A stretch of 64,000 nt of DNA. It comes from Rhizocola hellebori (GTDB taxonomy: Bacteria; Actinomycetota; Actinomycetes; Mycobacteriales; Micromonosporaceae). The stretch covers positions 1 to 64,000 of the forward strand of contig NZ_BONY01000028.1 of NCBI RefSeq assembly GCF_016862955.1, read 5' to 3'. Positions within the stretch are counted from its first letter, which is position 1. Each line of letters begins with the position of its first letter. The position numbers and the translations under genes were made by a program. The notes below the pieces were generated by a model. That model saw nothing but the letters and a program-made list of their open reading frames with translations, did not search any database and was not told the DNA's origin. This document shows, one piece after another, positions 15,564 to 24,457 of the stretch.

Positions 15564-16931
15564 TTACGGACAGGCCGCGTAAAGCCGCCGGGTGCCAACG
15601 CCGGCGGTCCAAGCCGCGCGGTCGCTGAACCGGCAGCCGTAATCGGCCGCCGCGACCGTCGCCGCGTCGGTGACGTTGTCGCCCGCGGGCCGCACGCCGC
15701 CGTTCACCCAGCGCACCAGGTCATCCCAGGCGGTGCCGACCTCGGTGGGGGTGAACTCGCAGTGCTGGGCGGCGCGGATAGCGCGCTGCACCACCGACGC
15801 CGAGCGGCCGTGGCGTGCCACGTCCTGCGCGTAGGCCTGCTCCATCGAGAACGGCACGAACATGTCGCCCAGGTCGTGCAGCGTGACCACGGGCGCCGAG
15901 GGACGCCCGAAGATGATCGGGACCTCGGTCAGCAGTGGGTTGAGGCGGGCCTTCCAATTTTCGGCCGGCACCCTCTGCACGCTGCGGTTGACGTTGACCG
16001 GCTGGGCCGGGGTGTAGCGGGTGAACAGGTTGGTCGACACCTGACCCGGATCCTGGGCCAGGCCCGTCCCGGCGCCGTTGGGCACCGCGATCGAGAAGAG
16101 GAAGTCCTTCCAGACCGAGAAGGCCGCCTCATCGCCCGGCCGCTGGCCGCCGGAGCGATTGATGGTGATTTCGCGCAACTGCTTGCCCAGATCGTTGGTG
16201 GTGTCCGGGCCGCCGGGGCGCAGCCCGGCCAGGCCGAGCGCGGCCTGGATCTGCGGCACCGCCGTGGTCAAATAGTCGGCCGGGACGGGATAGGCCGACA
16301 CGTCGGCCAGGTCCTGGGCCACCACGTTGTAATCGAGGAAGAAGTCGAACAGGTCGTGGTCGCCGAGCACGCCACACATCGGCAGCGCGCCCTCGTAGAA
16401 GCCGGGATACTGTTCCAGGGAACGGCCGATGATGTGACCGCCCATCGAGACGCCCACGATGAAGGTCCGATGTGGACGATCGACCACGCTGGCGAAAAGC
16501 CCCGCCAGGCCCCTGGTGGAGACCACCCCGGCCTTGATGTCGTAGCCGTTGGCGTAGTAGGACGACGCCGCCCACGCGTAGCCCTGGTCGAGCAGTTTCT
16601 GCCGCATCCCGTACCCGGGGGGATCGACCGTGAGGACGAAACCCTGGCCACGGTAGCCGTGCGCCCACATCACCAGCTCGCCGTTCCAGCTCGGCGGGAC
16701 TTCGATGTCGTAGGCCGCGTGCTCGTGCACCCCTTGGTAAACGGTCGAGGGAACGCCATTGACCAGGGCCGGGGCGAGCGGCGGATTGGTGATGGTGTAG
16801 CCGGGCAGCGGTTGATCGCCCGGTACCGGATCGGTTGCGGCCGGGGCAGCCCCGGCAACGCTGATGGCCAAGGTCATGGCGACCCCGGCCGCTAGGTAGC
16901 GAATCAACAGACGCGCTGAACGCGACCGCAT
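15564..16931 (-). CDS. Secreted alpha/beta hydrolase
   Basis: Exported serine hydrolase of 455 aa. The signal peptide is RLLIRYLAAGVAMTLAISVA with cleavage near APAATD. The nucleophile Ser is in GVSMGG (about residue 195), the oxyanion region in WAHGYRGQG (about 89-97), the acid probably in TLHDLGDMFVP and the His near AAQHCEF. A Cys pair in the C-terminal part (GCRFSD, YAACP) may form a disulfide. The family includes esterases and tannase-like enzymes; the substrate is unknown. The upstream region holds a TetR-type palindrome at 16958-16971, so a TetR repressor outside the window probably controls it. Confidence 0.8.
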   Translation of the reverse strand: MRSRSARLLIRYLAAGVAMTLAISVAGAAPAATDPVPGDQPLPGYTITNPPLAPALVNGVPSTVYQGVHEHAAYDIEVPPSWNGELVMWAHGYRGQGFVLTVDPPGYGMRQKLLDQGYAWAASSYYANGYDIKAGVVSTRGLAGLFASVVDRPHRTFIVGVSMGGHIIGRSLEQYPGFYEGALPMCGVLGDHDLFDFFLDYNVVAQDLADVSAYPVPADYLTTAVPQIQAALGLAGLRPGGPDTTNDLGKQLREITINRSGGQRPGDEAAFSVWKDFLFSIAVPNGAGTGLAQDPGQVSTNLFTRYTPAQPVNVNRSVQRVPAENWKARLNPLLTEVPIIFGRPSAPVVTLHDLGDMFVPFSMEQAYAQDVARHGRSASVVQRAIRAAQHCEFTPTEVGTAWDDLVRWVNGGVRPAGDNVTDAATVAAADYGCRFSDRAAWTAGVGTRRLYAACP

Positions 16932-16957
16932 TTGAGCCTCCTGGGGACAACAGGTGA

Positions 16958-16971
16958 CTACCGGTCGGTAG
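16958..16971. promoter_or_regulatory. TetR-type operator candidate
   Basis: CTACCG-GT-CGGTAG, perfect 6-bp arms with a 2-bp spacer, 27 bp upstream of the start of the secreted hydrolase. ACCGGTCGGT cores are typical of TetR-family sites in actinomycetes. Confidence 0.6.
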
Positions 16972-17048
16972 CGATCGAAACGTATGCCCGCGTTTTCGCA
17001 TTGTCAATGCGGGAAGTTTTTTGACCGCTGACCTGGCAGTATCGCGGG

Positions 17049-17729
17049 ATGCTCACCGCCCACGAGCTCGTCACCGAGCACACCATCTACTCCTGCGTGG
17101 TGGGATCGCGTGCCTACGGGCTGGCTGGCCCCGACTCCGACACCGATCGCCGTGGCGTGTACCTGGCCCCCACGCACCTGTTCTGGGGCTTGGACAAACC
17201 GCCCACCCACGTCGACGGGCCGGACGAGGAACAGTTCTCCTGGGAGCTGGAACGCTTCTCCCAGCTGGCTTTGCAGGCCAACCCCACGGTGCTGGAGTGC
17301 CTGTGGTCGCCATTGTCTTCGCCACCCACCGCCGTCGGCCGCGAGCTGCTTTCCCTGCGCGACGCGTTCCTTTCCACGGGCGTCGCCCAGTCCTACGGCG
17401 GCTACGCCCAGGACCAGTTCAAACGCCTCGAGGCGGCTCGCCGCAAGACGGATCAGACCAAGTGGAAGCAGGCCATGCACATGGTTCGTCTGCTGATGGC
17501 CGGGGCGCATGTTTTGGGTACCGGACAAATCCTGGTTGATATGAGTGAACACAGAGATCGGCTGCTCGCCATCAAACGCGGGGAGTGGAGCTGGGAAGAG
17601 GTGCGCGCCTTGGCCGCTCAGCTTGAGGCCCGCCTGGCCCAGGCCATGGCCACCACCCTCCTGCCCGCCGAGCCGGACCGGGCCGCCATCAACGACTTTC
17701 TCGTCAGGACCCGCCGTGACCACCTCTGA
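17049..17729 (+). CDS. RlaP-like nucleotidyltransferase (PF10127 type), first copy
   Basis: DNA polymerase beta superfamily nucleotidyltransferase of 226 aa. The active-site signature GSRAYGLAGPDSDTDRRGVY is at residues 19-38, with the metal-binding Asp pair at 31 and 33. The helical part (AQDQFKRLEAARRK, WKQAMHMVRLLMAG) is typical of the RlaP group, which is named for its association with RNA ligases in RNA repair; no ligase gene is present here. The last 14 bases overlap the next gene, a paralogue. There is no clear ribosome binding site; CAGTAT (17037-17042) lies six bases before ATG 17049. It may add nucleotides to RNA or protein; the substrate is unknown. Confidence 0.78.
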   Translation: MLTAHELVTEHTIYSCVVGSRAYGLAGPDSDTDRRGVYLAPTHLFWGLDKPPTHVDGPDEEQFSWELERFSQLALQANPTVLECLWSPLSSPPTAVGRELLSLRDAFLSTGVAQSYGGYAQDQFKRLEAARRKTDQTKWKQAMHMVRLLMAGAHVLGTGQILVDMSEHRDRLLAIKRGEWSWEEVRALAAQLEARLAQAMATTLLPAEPDRAAINDFLVRTRRDHL

Positions 17730-18474
17730 AACCCTCCCATCCTGGCTCGGCTCGATCGCCACCGAACAGCGCTTTCCGCTGGTCTTCGGGACGGTCTCCG
17801 GCGCCCATCTGTACGGCTTCGCCTCGATCGACTCGGATGTCGACCTGCGCGGAGTCCATCTGCTGCCCGCGAGCGAGGTCGTCGGTCTGCGTGCGGCCCC
17901 TGAGACGTTGCAGCACATGGAGATTCGTGAAGGCGTCGAGCTGGATCTGGTCACCCACGACCTGCTGAAGTTTTGCCGGCTGCTGTTGCGCAACAACGGT
18001 TATGTCGCCGAGCAGCTGCTGTCACCCCTGGTGGTGGCCAGCTCCGCTTTGCATGAGGAGCTGGTCGCGCTGTGGCCGAGTCTGGTCACCAAGCACCACT
18101 CACATCACTACCTGGGATTCGCGGCCACGCAATGGAAACTGTTCGAGCGCAACGGCGAGCTCAAGCCCGCGCTCTACACCCTGCGGGTTCTGCTCACCGG
18201 CATCCACTTGATGCGAACCGGAAGCGTCGTGGCCGACCTGCGGCAACTATGGCCAGATTATGCGGTGCCCTACGCCGGGGAGCTGATCGAGGCCAAGCGC
18301 CAGGGTGAGCATGCGCCGTTGGGATCACTTGTCCCGATTGACCTACTGCGCGGTGACATTACCAGATTGCGGGTCGCCTTGGCGGAGGCCGCAGCCGTGA
18401 GTCGCCTGCCCGAGCGATCCAGTGGCTATGACGCGCTGCATGACCTGGTCGTGAGAGCTCGCCTGGCGGTTTGA
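17716..18474 (+). CDS. RlaP-like nucleotidyltransferase, second copy
   Basis: Paralogue of the preceding protein, 252 aa. The signature reads FGTVSGAHLYGFASIDSDVD (about 24-43), so Gly-Ser is preserved in a shifted form (SGAHLYG) and the metal Asp pair is at 41 and 43. The helix WKLFERNGELKPALYTLRVL matches the corresponding segment of copy one. GTG 17716 is chosen from the family alignment; it overlaps the upstream gene by 14 bases, implying coupled translation and perhaps a heterodimer. The frame is open upstream to 17545 but that part overlaps the first copy and has no homology to the fold. Confidence 0.76.
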   Translation: MTTSETLPSWLGSIATEQRFPLVFGTVSGAHLYGFASIDSDVDLRGVHLLPASEVVGLRAAPETLQHMEIREGVELDLVTHDLLKFCRLLLRNNGYVAEQLLSPLVVASSALHEELVALWPSLVTKHHSHHYLGFAATQWKLFERNGELKPALYTLRVLLTGIHLMRTGSVVADLRQLWPDYAVPYAGELIEAKRQGEHAPLGSLVPIDLLRGDITRLRVALAEAAAVSRLPERSSGYDALHDLVVRARLAV

Positions 18475-18513
18475 GCAATGTGGACGGGGGCTATTGATGT
18501 CTAGGATGCCGGA

Positions 18514-19542
18514 ATGAGCCTTGCGGCACGGCAGGTGCGTAACCTCGCGGGCTGGCTGATTGGCCTGGTGGGCGCGGTTGTCATCGCGGTGTGGGTGCTG
18601 CCGAGCGTGGCCAGCTACGCGGAGATGGCGGCCACCATCGAAGCGTTGTCGGCATGGGAGCTGATCGGCCTGCTCGGCCTGGGCCTGGTCACCATCGCCT
18701 CGGCCGGATTCGCCACGAAGCTCACCCTGCCCGGACTCACCTGGGGCAAAGGGACCTTGGCCACCCTGTGCGCCAACTTTCTCACCGCCTTCGTCCCGAC
18801 CGGCGTCGACCTGGCCGTGCGCTTCGCCATGTACAAGTCGTGGGGGTTCGGCGCCCGCCAGTCCGCCTCGGCTGTCGCGCTGGCCGGGCTGAGCCGTTAT
18901 GTCACGCTGCTTTCCTTGCCGCTGTTGGGAACGGCTGCCATCCTCGTCAGCGGCCGCGGTGATGAGCAGACACCTATCCGGCTCATTCTCGGATCGATTG
19001 CCTTCGCTCTATTGATCAGTATCCCGTGGCTGTTGCTGCGGCATGAGTCACTGGCGAAGCGGATAGCCCTGCGCCTGCAACGTTTTGTCCACCTGCTGGC
19101 GCGCATCGTGCGCCGTCCCGCCCCACCGCGGATAGCCGAGCGCCTGCTCAAGACGCACGAGCAGATTGTCACGCAGGCCCGCGACCGCTGGCCTTCGGTC
19201 ACGGTGAGCCAGCTCGTGGCTACCTTGATGAATGCCGTGGTGCTGCTGGCCGCGGTCCGCTTTGTTGGACTCGGTCCTGATCTGCTCTCCTGGACCGAGG
19301 TGCTCTACGCCTTCGCTCTGGGCACCATCGCCGCGGTCATCCCGCTCACCCCGGGAAACATCGGTGTCACCGAGCTCATCCTGCTCGGAGTCCTGGGCCT
19401 TGGCGCCGCCAACATGGAAAGCCAGATCTTGGCCGCGGCCCTGCTGTACCGCATCTTCACCTGGATGCTCCCGGTCCCGCTGGGCATAGCGAGCTACCTG
19501 TTCTGGCGCTACACCTCCAGATCCCGCGCGCAGAGCAAATGA
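18514..19542 (+). CDS. YbhN/UPF0104-family flippase-like membrane protein
   Basis: Integral membrane protein of 342 aa with about eight hydrophobic helices, related to the flippase domain of lysylphosphatidylglycerol synthases. Family features are the ANFLTAFVPTGVDLAVRF segment (about 86-103), GARQSASAVALAGLSRYVTL, and the C-terminal IPLTPGNIGVTELILLGVLG. No C-terminal aminoacyltransferase domain is present, so it probably moves a lipid rather than modifies it. TAGGAT (18502-18507) ends six bases before ATG 18514 with no Shine-Dalgarno, so it is probably leaderless and separate from the nucleotidyltransferase pair. Confidence 0.85.
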   Translation: MSLAARQVRNLAGWLIGLVGAVVIAVWVLPSVASYAEMAATIEALSAWELIGLLGLGLVTIASAGFATKLTLPGLTWGKGTLATLCANFLTAFVPTGVDLAVRFAMYKSWGFGARQSASAVALAGLSRYVTLLSLPLLGTAAILVSGRGDEQTPIRLILGSIAFALLISIPWLLLRHESLAKRIALRLQRFVHLLARIVRRPAPPRIAERLLKTHEQIVTQARDRWPSVTVSQLVATLMNAVVLLAAVRFVGLGPDLLSWTEVLYAFALGTIAAVIPLTPGNIGVTELILLGVLGLGAANMESQILAAALLYRIFTWMLPVPLGIASYLFWRYTSRSRAQSK

Positions 19543-19563
19543 CGTCGAGTATGCTTCGGCGCC

Positions 19564-20619
19564 ATGACCCAAGACGCTGACGCCGGATCGGACTATCCCG
19601 GCTGGGACGCCATCAACGCGGCCTTGGAGCCGCTCTATCCGGGCGTGGACCCGCTGCACTGGGGCACCCTCATCAAGTGGCGGCTGGGTGGTCCGGATCC
19701 GCTTGACGGCGTGAGCGTCTATTCACGTGACGACCATTGGCATTACGTCAGCTACGGGATGTCAGAGCTGTACGAGAAGGAATCCGACATCGCGGAGACT
19801 TCGGGCTGGGGATTCGAGTTCACGATCCGGGTGGCGCGCCGCCCCGACGCCGACCCGCCGATCTGGCCCGCCAACCTGCTGCAGAACCTGGCCCGCTACG
19901 TGTTCACCACGGGCAACAACTTCGCCGCCGGTCACCACATGACCCTCAACGGGCCGATCGATCTCGAAGACGAGAACACTCTGATCCGGTACATCGCCTT
20001 CTGCGCCGACCCGGAACTGGGCCGCATCGACACGCCCCACGGCGAGCTGACCTTCCTCCAGGTGGTCGGCTTGACCGACGCCGAGTATGAGGCCGCCCAA
20101 GCCTGGAACACCGAGAAGCTCCTGGAAACCCTTAGCGAGCGCCTGCCGTTGCTCGTCACCGACCCAGCCCGTCAGTCCCTTTTGGACGATCCCGCGCTGG
20201 CGCAGGCCGTCGCGGAGGGCATCTCACGCGACGGCTCCTCCTCCGCCTCCAGCTGGGCCACCCAGCTCGACTGGCACCGCCCAGAAACCGGCACCCTTAT
20301 CGTGCTCGGCGCCCTGGCCGCCCCGAACATCGCCACCTCATTGCGCGGCCGGCTGCCCTTCGGCCGTCATTTCGGCGTCTACGCCGAACAACGCGAGCTC
20401 CAGTTCCTCCCCGGCGACCACCTCGACGTCACCGAACCCGCCCAAAACACGTTGCATGTCACCATTCCCGCCCACCTGGTCGACCCGCTTTGCGCCGCGC
20501 TGGTCACCGCTCGCGCCTCCACCGTCCAAATCGACCCGATGCTCAGCATCGAGATCGTGCCAACCGAGATCAAAGACCAATCCGGTCAGGTGATCGAGGT
20601 CGTCGGCTTGTCCAACTAG
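19564..20619 (+). CDS. Suppressor-of-fused (SUFU) domain protein
   Basis: Cytoplasmic protein of 351 aa. The SUFU core is at about 15-175: PGWDAINAALEPLYPG, DPLDGVSVYSRDDHWHYVSYG, SGWGFEFTIRVARR, NLLQNLARYVF and LTFLQVVGLTDAEY. The C-terminal half is a second globular part without a clear relative. In bacteria SUFU proteins are known as immunity proteins of polymorphic toxin systems and also occur alone; no toxin gene is adjacent, so this may be an orphan immunity protein or serve another role. TATGCT (19550-19555) ends eight bases before the ATG; no ribosome binding site, so probably leaderless. Confidence 0.88.
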   Translation: MTQDADAGSDYPGWDAINAALEPLYPGVDPLHWGTLIKWRLGGPDPLDGVSVYSRDDHWHYVSYGMSELYEKESDIAETSGWGFEFTIRVARRPDADPPIWPANLLQNLARYVFTTGNNFAAGHHMTLNGPIDLEDENTLIRYIAFCADPELGRIDTPHGELTFLQVVGLTDAEYEAAQAWNTEKLLETLSERLPLLVTDPARQSLLDDPALAQAVAEGISRDGSSSASSWATQLDWHRPETGTLIVLGALAAPNIATSLRGRLPFGRHFGVYAEQRELQFLPGDHLDVTEPAQNTLHVTIPAHLVDPLCAALVTARASTVQIDPMLSIEIVPTEIKDQSGQVIEVVGLSN

Positions 20620-20668
20620 TCCCACTTCACTGACAGAAGGTGTCACTGGAGCGGGATAGCGTGCGGGT

Positions 20669-21175
20669 ATGAGCGAACAGATCACCGATGGACACAGCAC
20701 CGACGGCCGGGACGACTTCAACTTCTTCTTCGGCCGGTGGCACGGTGCGGTGCGCAAACTCGCCGATGTCAGCGATCGCGACTGCACTGAGTGGGTGGAG
20801 TTTGAGGCCAGCTGCGATTGCGCGCCGATCCTTAATGGACTTGGCAACTTTGAGACCGCGCTCATGCACCCCGGCGGCGTGGCCGTTGAGGGGGCGACCC
20901 TGCGCCTGTTCAGCCCGGCCACCCGGACGTGGCGGATCTGGTGGATGTCGGAACGGCTGCCGGGTGTCCTTGACGCGCCGGTGGAGGGGCGCTTCGACGG
21001 CGACCGGGGGGTCTTCGAAGGGCCGGATGAGTTCCATGGCAAGCCGATCCTCGTGCGCTACGAGTGGGATCTGCTCGGCGCGGACAAGGTCCGGTGGGCG
21101 CAGCGCTTCTCCTGGGACGATGGGGCCACCTGGGACGATCTAAATTGGACCACCATCTGGACCAGGCTTGCCTGA
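20669..21175 (+). CDS. DUF1579-like lipocalin-type protein
   Basis: Hypothetical 168-aa cytoplasmic protein. The pattern FFFGRWHGAVRKLAD near the start, a central MHPGGVAVEGATLRLFSP and the ending VRWAQRFSWDDGATW resembles DUF1579-type calycin-like barrels that bind small molecules. Function unknown. TAGCGT (20657-20662) ends six bases before ATG 20669, a leaderless arrangement. It converges on the GH71/99-like gene across a terminator. Confidence 0.65.
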   Translation: MSEQITDGHSTDGRDDFNFFFGRWHGAVRKLADVSDRDCTEWVEFEASCDCAPILNGLGNFETALMHPGGVAVEGATLRLFSPATRTWRIWWMSERLPGVLDAPVEGRFDGDRGVFEGPDEFHGKPILVRYEWDLLGADKVRWAQRFSWDDGATWDDLNWTTIWTRLA

Positions 21176-21185
21176 CCTGTTGCGC

Positions 21186-21220
21186 AGCCGGGGCGGGGAG
21201 TTTGATCCCCGGCCCCGGCT
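21186..21220. terminator. Bidirectional terminator with one bulge
   Basis: AGCCGGGGC (21186-21194) plus GGGGA pairs with TCCCC, a bulged G, and GCCCCGGCT (21212-21220). It lies between convergent genes ending at 21175 and 21235. Confidence 0.85.
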
Positions 21221-21234
21221 CGTCTGGTTGAGCG

Positions 21235-23634
21235 CTAGGAGGCGTAGATCTCGAATTCGGAGATCTGGCCCGCGGGCCAGCCGGTGTTGGCGGTGAAGTT
21301 GAGTCTCACGTATCGCTGGGAGGTGGCCGGGAACGTGATGGTCACTGTGTTGCCGGTGGCCGGGTTGAAGGTGTAGCCGGCGGAGCCTGCGACGCCTGTG
21401 AAGGTTGAGCCGTTGGTGCTGCCCTGCACGGAGAGGGTTTGGGTGCGGGTGGCCCACGACGATGGCGGCGGAAGCTTGAGCACGATCCGGCTGATGGCGG
21501 TGGTGGCGCCGAGGTCGACCTGAAGCCATTGCGGGAAGGCGTTGTTGGCGCTTTCCCAGTAGCTGCTTGAGTTTCCGTCGACCGCGTTACCCGGTCCGTA
21601 GTTTTGCGTGGTGCTGCTCGCTGACGCGGGTTTGCCCTGGGCCAGGTTCGCGTTCGGAGCCGGGTTGGTGGTAGTGGTGGCGGTGTTTGAAGCGGCCGAC
21701 GTGTTGCCGGCGGCGTCCTGGGCGGTCACGGTGAAGCTGTAGCTGGTGTTGGGGTTGAGGCCGGTGACGGTGTGCGTGGTACCCGTCAAAGTGGCGACAA
21801 CTGTGGAGCCTTGGCGCACCTGGTAACCGGTGACGCCGACGTTGTCGGTGGAGGGCTGCCAAGACAGGGAGACGCTGTTGGTGGTTTTGCCGGTGACGGT
21901 CAGGTTGCCGGGGGCGGTGGGCGGCTGGGTGTCGGCCGGGGGGTTGCTGGTGGTGCCGTAGACCTCGAGCTCGGAGCATTGGCCGGCGGGCCAGCCCGTG
22001 TTGGCGGTGATGTCGATGCGGACGTAACGGGCCGAGGTGGCGGGGAAGTTGATGGTGACGGTGTTCGCGGCGGCGGGGTCGAAGACGCGGCCCTGCGCGG
22101 CGGCGATGGTGGTGAAGGCGGAACCGTTGGTGCTGCCCTGAATCGAGAGGGTCTGGGTGCGGGCGCCCCAGCCCGGGGGCAGCTTGAGCACGACGCGGCT
22201 GATGGTGGATGCGGCGCCGAGGTCGACCTGAAGCCATTGCGGGAACGCGTTGTTGGCGCTTTCCCAGTAGCTGCTTGAGTTTCCGTCGACCGCGTTGGCC
22301 GAGGCGAACCCGCCGTTGCTGGTGCTTGCGGAGGTGGCTTTGCCCCGGGCCAGATTCGAGTCGACGGGCGGCTGGCCGCCGACGATCGGCTGGGTGGGCC
22401 GCGTCGCGGTCAGCGGGATGAGTCCCTTGAGCATTTTGCCGCCGTCGGCGGTGATGCGGAGGTAGTAGTCGGACGAGCAGGCCGTGCCGTCCTCGTCCAG
22501 CGGCACGATGCCCGAGTTGGCGGGAACCCATGCCGCGCTTTCGGCGGTTTTCGCGATCTGGTTGCCTTCGTTGTACTCGTCGAACATCGAGACGTAGAGG
22601 CCTTGCGAGCCAAGGCGAACCATGTTGTAGATGTGCCGCCAGTAGAAGTCGCCGTGCCGGCGTACGCCTCGGGTCGACAGGTCGCCGGGCATGACACAGG
22701 GCTGATAGTCGATGCCACGGGCGGTGCACTCGGCCATGTCCCCGACGTTGACGTTGTTGTAGTAGGAGTCGAGGTCTGCCGGTGAGCCGGCGCGTCCCAC
22801 CATCCACGGCGAGATCATGTTGAAAGCCGTGTAGACGTCGAAGAATCCGGCCCGCGAGTCGTTGATGCCCTGCCGCCACCAGGTGGGCACGCCGCCGATC
22901 ACGTAGCAGCCCTGCGCCTTGAACCAGTTGATGACTTCCAGACAGGGTGGCGGGGTGAACGGGCGAGAGGGCTCGCTGAACCCGAAACCCCAGATGCACA
23001 CCACCGGTTTGCCGTTCTGGCGGGCGTAGGCGGGGGACGCGGTGTAGGCCGACATCTTCGTGGTCCAGTCGGTTTTGATCTCGGTCTGCATGTTGAGCCA
23101 GTTGGTGACGTCGTACATGATGTAGAACTTGCGTCCGCGGGCCTCGGCGGCGGTGCGGACCTTGGCGGTCATGGCATCGCGGATCGGGCCCTCCGAGCTG
23201 AACGGGTTGAAGCGTTGCAGCGCAGCGGTATCGCAGCCGTTTTCCTGCATCCAGCGGAAGTGCGTGTCGACGGTCTGGTCGTCGTAGTGGGAGAACAGGG
23301 TGGCCGGCTGCCCGTTGCCCAGGTTGGCGTAGGCGGTCTGGTAGCTGCGCGTGTAGTCGCGCATGTCCGGCCAGGACACGATCGCGGTGTTGCTGGGGGA
23401 GGGCGGCTGCCCCCAGTTGTTGCTCCAATGCCACCAGCCGTTGATCGGTGATCCGTCGCCGATGCAGGCGAACCAGCCTTGATAGCCAACGGTAATCTTG
23501 CCGACCACATCGCCGGGTGGGCTTGCCGCCGCGGCCGGGTTGGTCAGCGCGGTCACCAGCTCGGTGGTCGACACCGCGGCCAGGGCTGAACCTGCCGCGA
23601 CGGAGGTGACGAATCTGCGGCGTGAGACTGCCAT
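21235..23634 (-). CDS. Tat-exported GH71/99-like glycoside hydrolase with two F5/8C domains and FN3
   Basis: Secreted enzyme of 799 aa. The N-terminus MAVSRRRFVTSVAAGSALAA is a Tat signal. Residues 45-400 form a TIM-barrel of the GH71/99-like group (VGYQGWFACIGDGSPINGWW, SHYDDQTVDTHFRWM, FYIMYDVTNW, CIWGFGFSEP, SMFDEYNEGNQI), whose relatives act on alpha-mannosyl or alpha-glucan linkages. Then come an F5/8C domain (about 425-550), a fibronectin type III domain (about 560-645) and a second F5/8C domain. The two F5/8C copies share ANNAFPQWLQVDLGA. Catalytic residues were not assigned. ATG 23634 is chosen because it starts the Tat signal and has GAGGAAAGGG upstream; the frame continues to 23724. 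Confidence 0.85.
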   Translation of the reverse strand: MAVSRRRFVTSVAAGSALAAVSTTELVTALTNPAAAASPPGDVVGKITVGYQGWFACIGDGSPINGWWHWSNNWGQPPSPSNTAIVSWPDMRDYTRSYQTAYANLGNGQPATLFSHYDDQTVDTHFRWMQENGCDTAALQRFNPFSSEGPIRDAMTAKVRTAAEARGRKFYIMYDVTNWLNMQTEIKTDWTTKMSAYTASPAYARQNGKPVVCIWGFGFSEPSRPFTPPPCLEVINWFKAQGCYVIGGVPTWWRQGINDSRAGFFDVYTAFNMISPWMVGRAGSPADLDSYYNNVNVGDMAECTARGIDYQPCVMPGDLSTRGVRRHGDFYWRHIYNMVRLGSQGLYVSMFDEYNEGNQIAKTAESAAWVPANSGIVPLDEDGTACSSDYYLRITADGGKMLKGLIPLTATRPTQPIVGGQPPVDSNLARGKATSASTSNGGFASANAVDGNSSSYWESANNAFPQWLQVDLGAASTISRVVLKLPPGWGARTQTLSIQGSTNGSAFTTIAAAQGRVFDPAAANTVTINFPATSARYVRIDITANTGWPAGQCSELEVYGTTSNPPADTQPPTAPGNLTVTGKTTNSVSLSWQPSTDNVGVTGYQVRQGSTVVATLTGTTHTVTGLNPNTSYSFTVTAQDAAGNTSAASNTATTTTNPAPNANLAQGKPASASSTTQNYGPGNAVDGNSSSYWESANNAFPQWLQVDLGATTAISRIVLKLPPPSSWATRTQTLSVQGSTNGSTFTGVAGSAGYTFNPATGNTVTITFPATSQRYVRLNFTANTGWPAGQISEFEIYAS

Positions 23635-23819
23635 GGGCGTTTCCCTTTCCTCAACTCGGTCATGCTTCAAGGCACTGCCGAGCGGAGGCAGGGGTCGCGG
23701 AGCGGGGGCAATCCTTTCTGCCACGAAGCATGGGGACTACCGCGATCCTGTCAGGTTTAGACACATGAATGCAATAGTCAGATCCAGCTACGCAACATTT
23801 CTACAACGGAGCTGCAAAA

Positions 23820-24407
23820 CTAGGATCCGTCCCGCAGATCGAGGAGCTCGGTGGAGGTCATCGATAGCTCGGAAAAGGTGGCTGTGCAGCCATCGCCGAT
23901 CGGGGCCTGTACTTCGATTCCCGCCCTTACCGTGGCATTCGTGTCGAGGCGGAAATATCTGACGAACTCCCATTGCTTGCCGTCGGGGCTGGCGTGAAAG
24001 GCGTAAGCCTGGCGGACTCGGCTGATCCGCAGCCAGATCTGTGCCGGGTCCGGCACCACCCACGCGTTGGCGTCGTCTGAGACACCGTTGGTGACCACCG
24101 AGACGACCATGGCCGAGCCCTGCGGCGACCTTTCGAAACAGAGCTTGGCCCAGTGCTCGTCGTCGGCGTAGACCATCAGCACGCCTGCGTCGTAGGTGCC
24201 GCTGAAGTCCACGGTCACCCTGGCCTTGAGCTGCCAGCTTTCCGGCGGACTGGCCACCACGGCGCGGGGCGCGTTCAGCGCGCGGTGGCCGCCGGCCGGG
24301 TCGATGAAGTAGTCGGTGGCCGGTCCGGTGGTTACCGTGACGATGCCGGCGTCGACATGCCACGATGACGGCTCGATATCCCAGGTCAAATCGAGAGGCA
24401 GCTGCAT
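23820..24407 (-). CDS. DUF1349 (concanavalin-like) protein
   Basis: Cytoplasmic 195-aa protein of the DUF1349 family, a concanavalin A-like beta-sandwich. Family marks are DFSGTYDAGVLMVYADDEHWAK (about 68-89), LCFERSPQG, VSVVTNGVSDDAN and WLRISRVRQAYAFHASPDGK. It lacks a signal peptide. DUF1349 members may bind sugars, but no activity is established. TACCAT on the minus strand (24414-24419) ends six bases before the ATG, so a leaderless mRNA is likely. It is divergent to the metallopeptidase gene across 50 bases. Confidence 0.88.
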   Translation of the reverse strand: MQLPLDLTWDIEPSSWHVDAGIVTVTTGPATDYFIDPAGGHRALNAPRAVVASPPESWQLKARVTVDFSGTYDAGVLMVYADDEHWAKLCFERSPQGSAMVVSVVTNGVSDDANAWVVPDPAQIWLRISRVRQAYAFHASPDGKQWEFVRYFRLDTNATVRAGIEVQAPIGDGCTATFSELSMTSTELLDLRDGS

Positions 24408-24457
24408 CGGCCGATGGTAGCGACTGAGCGGCAGCCGGAGGGGGTATAGCTACCGCC

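Noticed and set aside
15510-16895. Plus-strand open frame of 461 codons opposite the secreted hydrolase
   Set aside because: Antisense shadow; the minus strand has a clear signal peptide and a serine-hydrolase motif.
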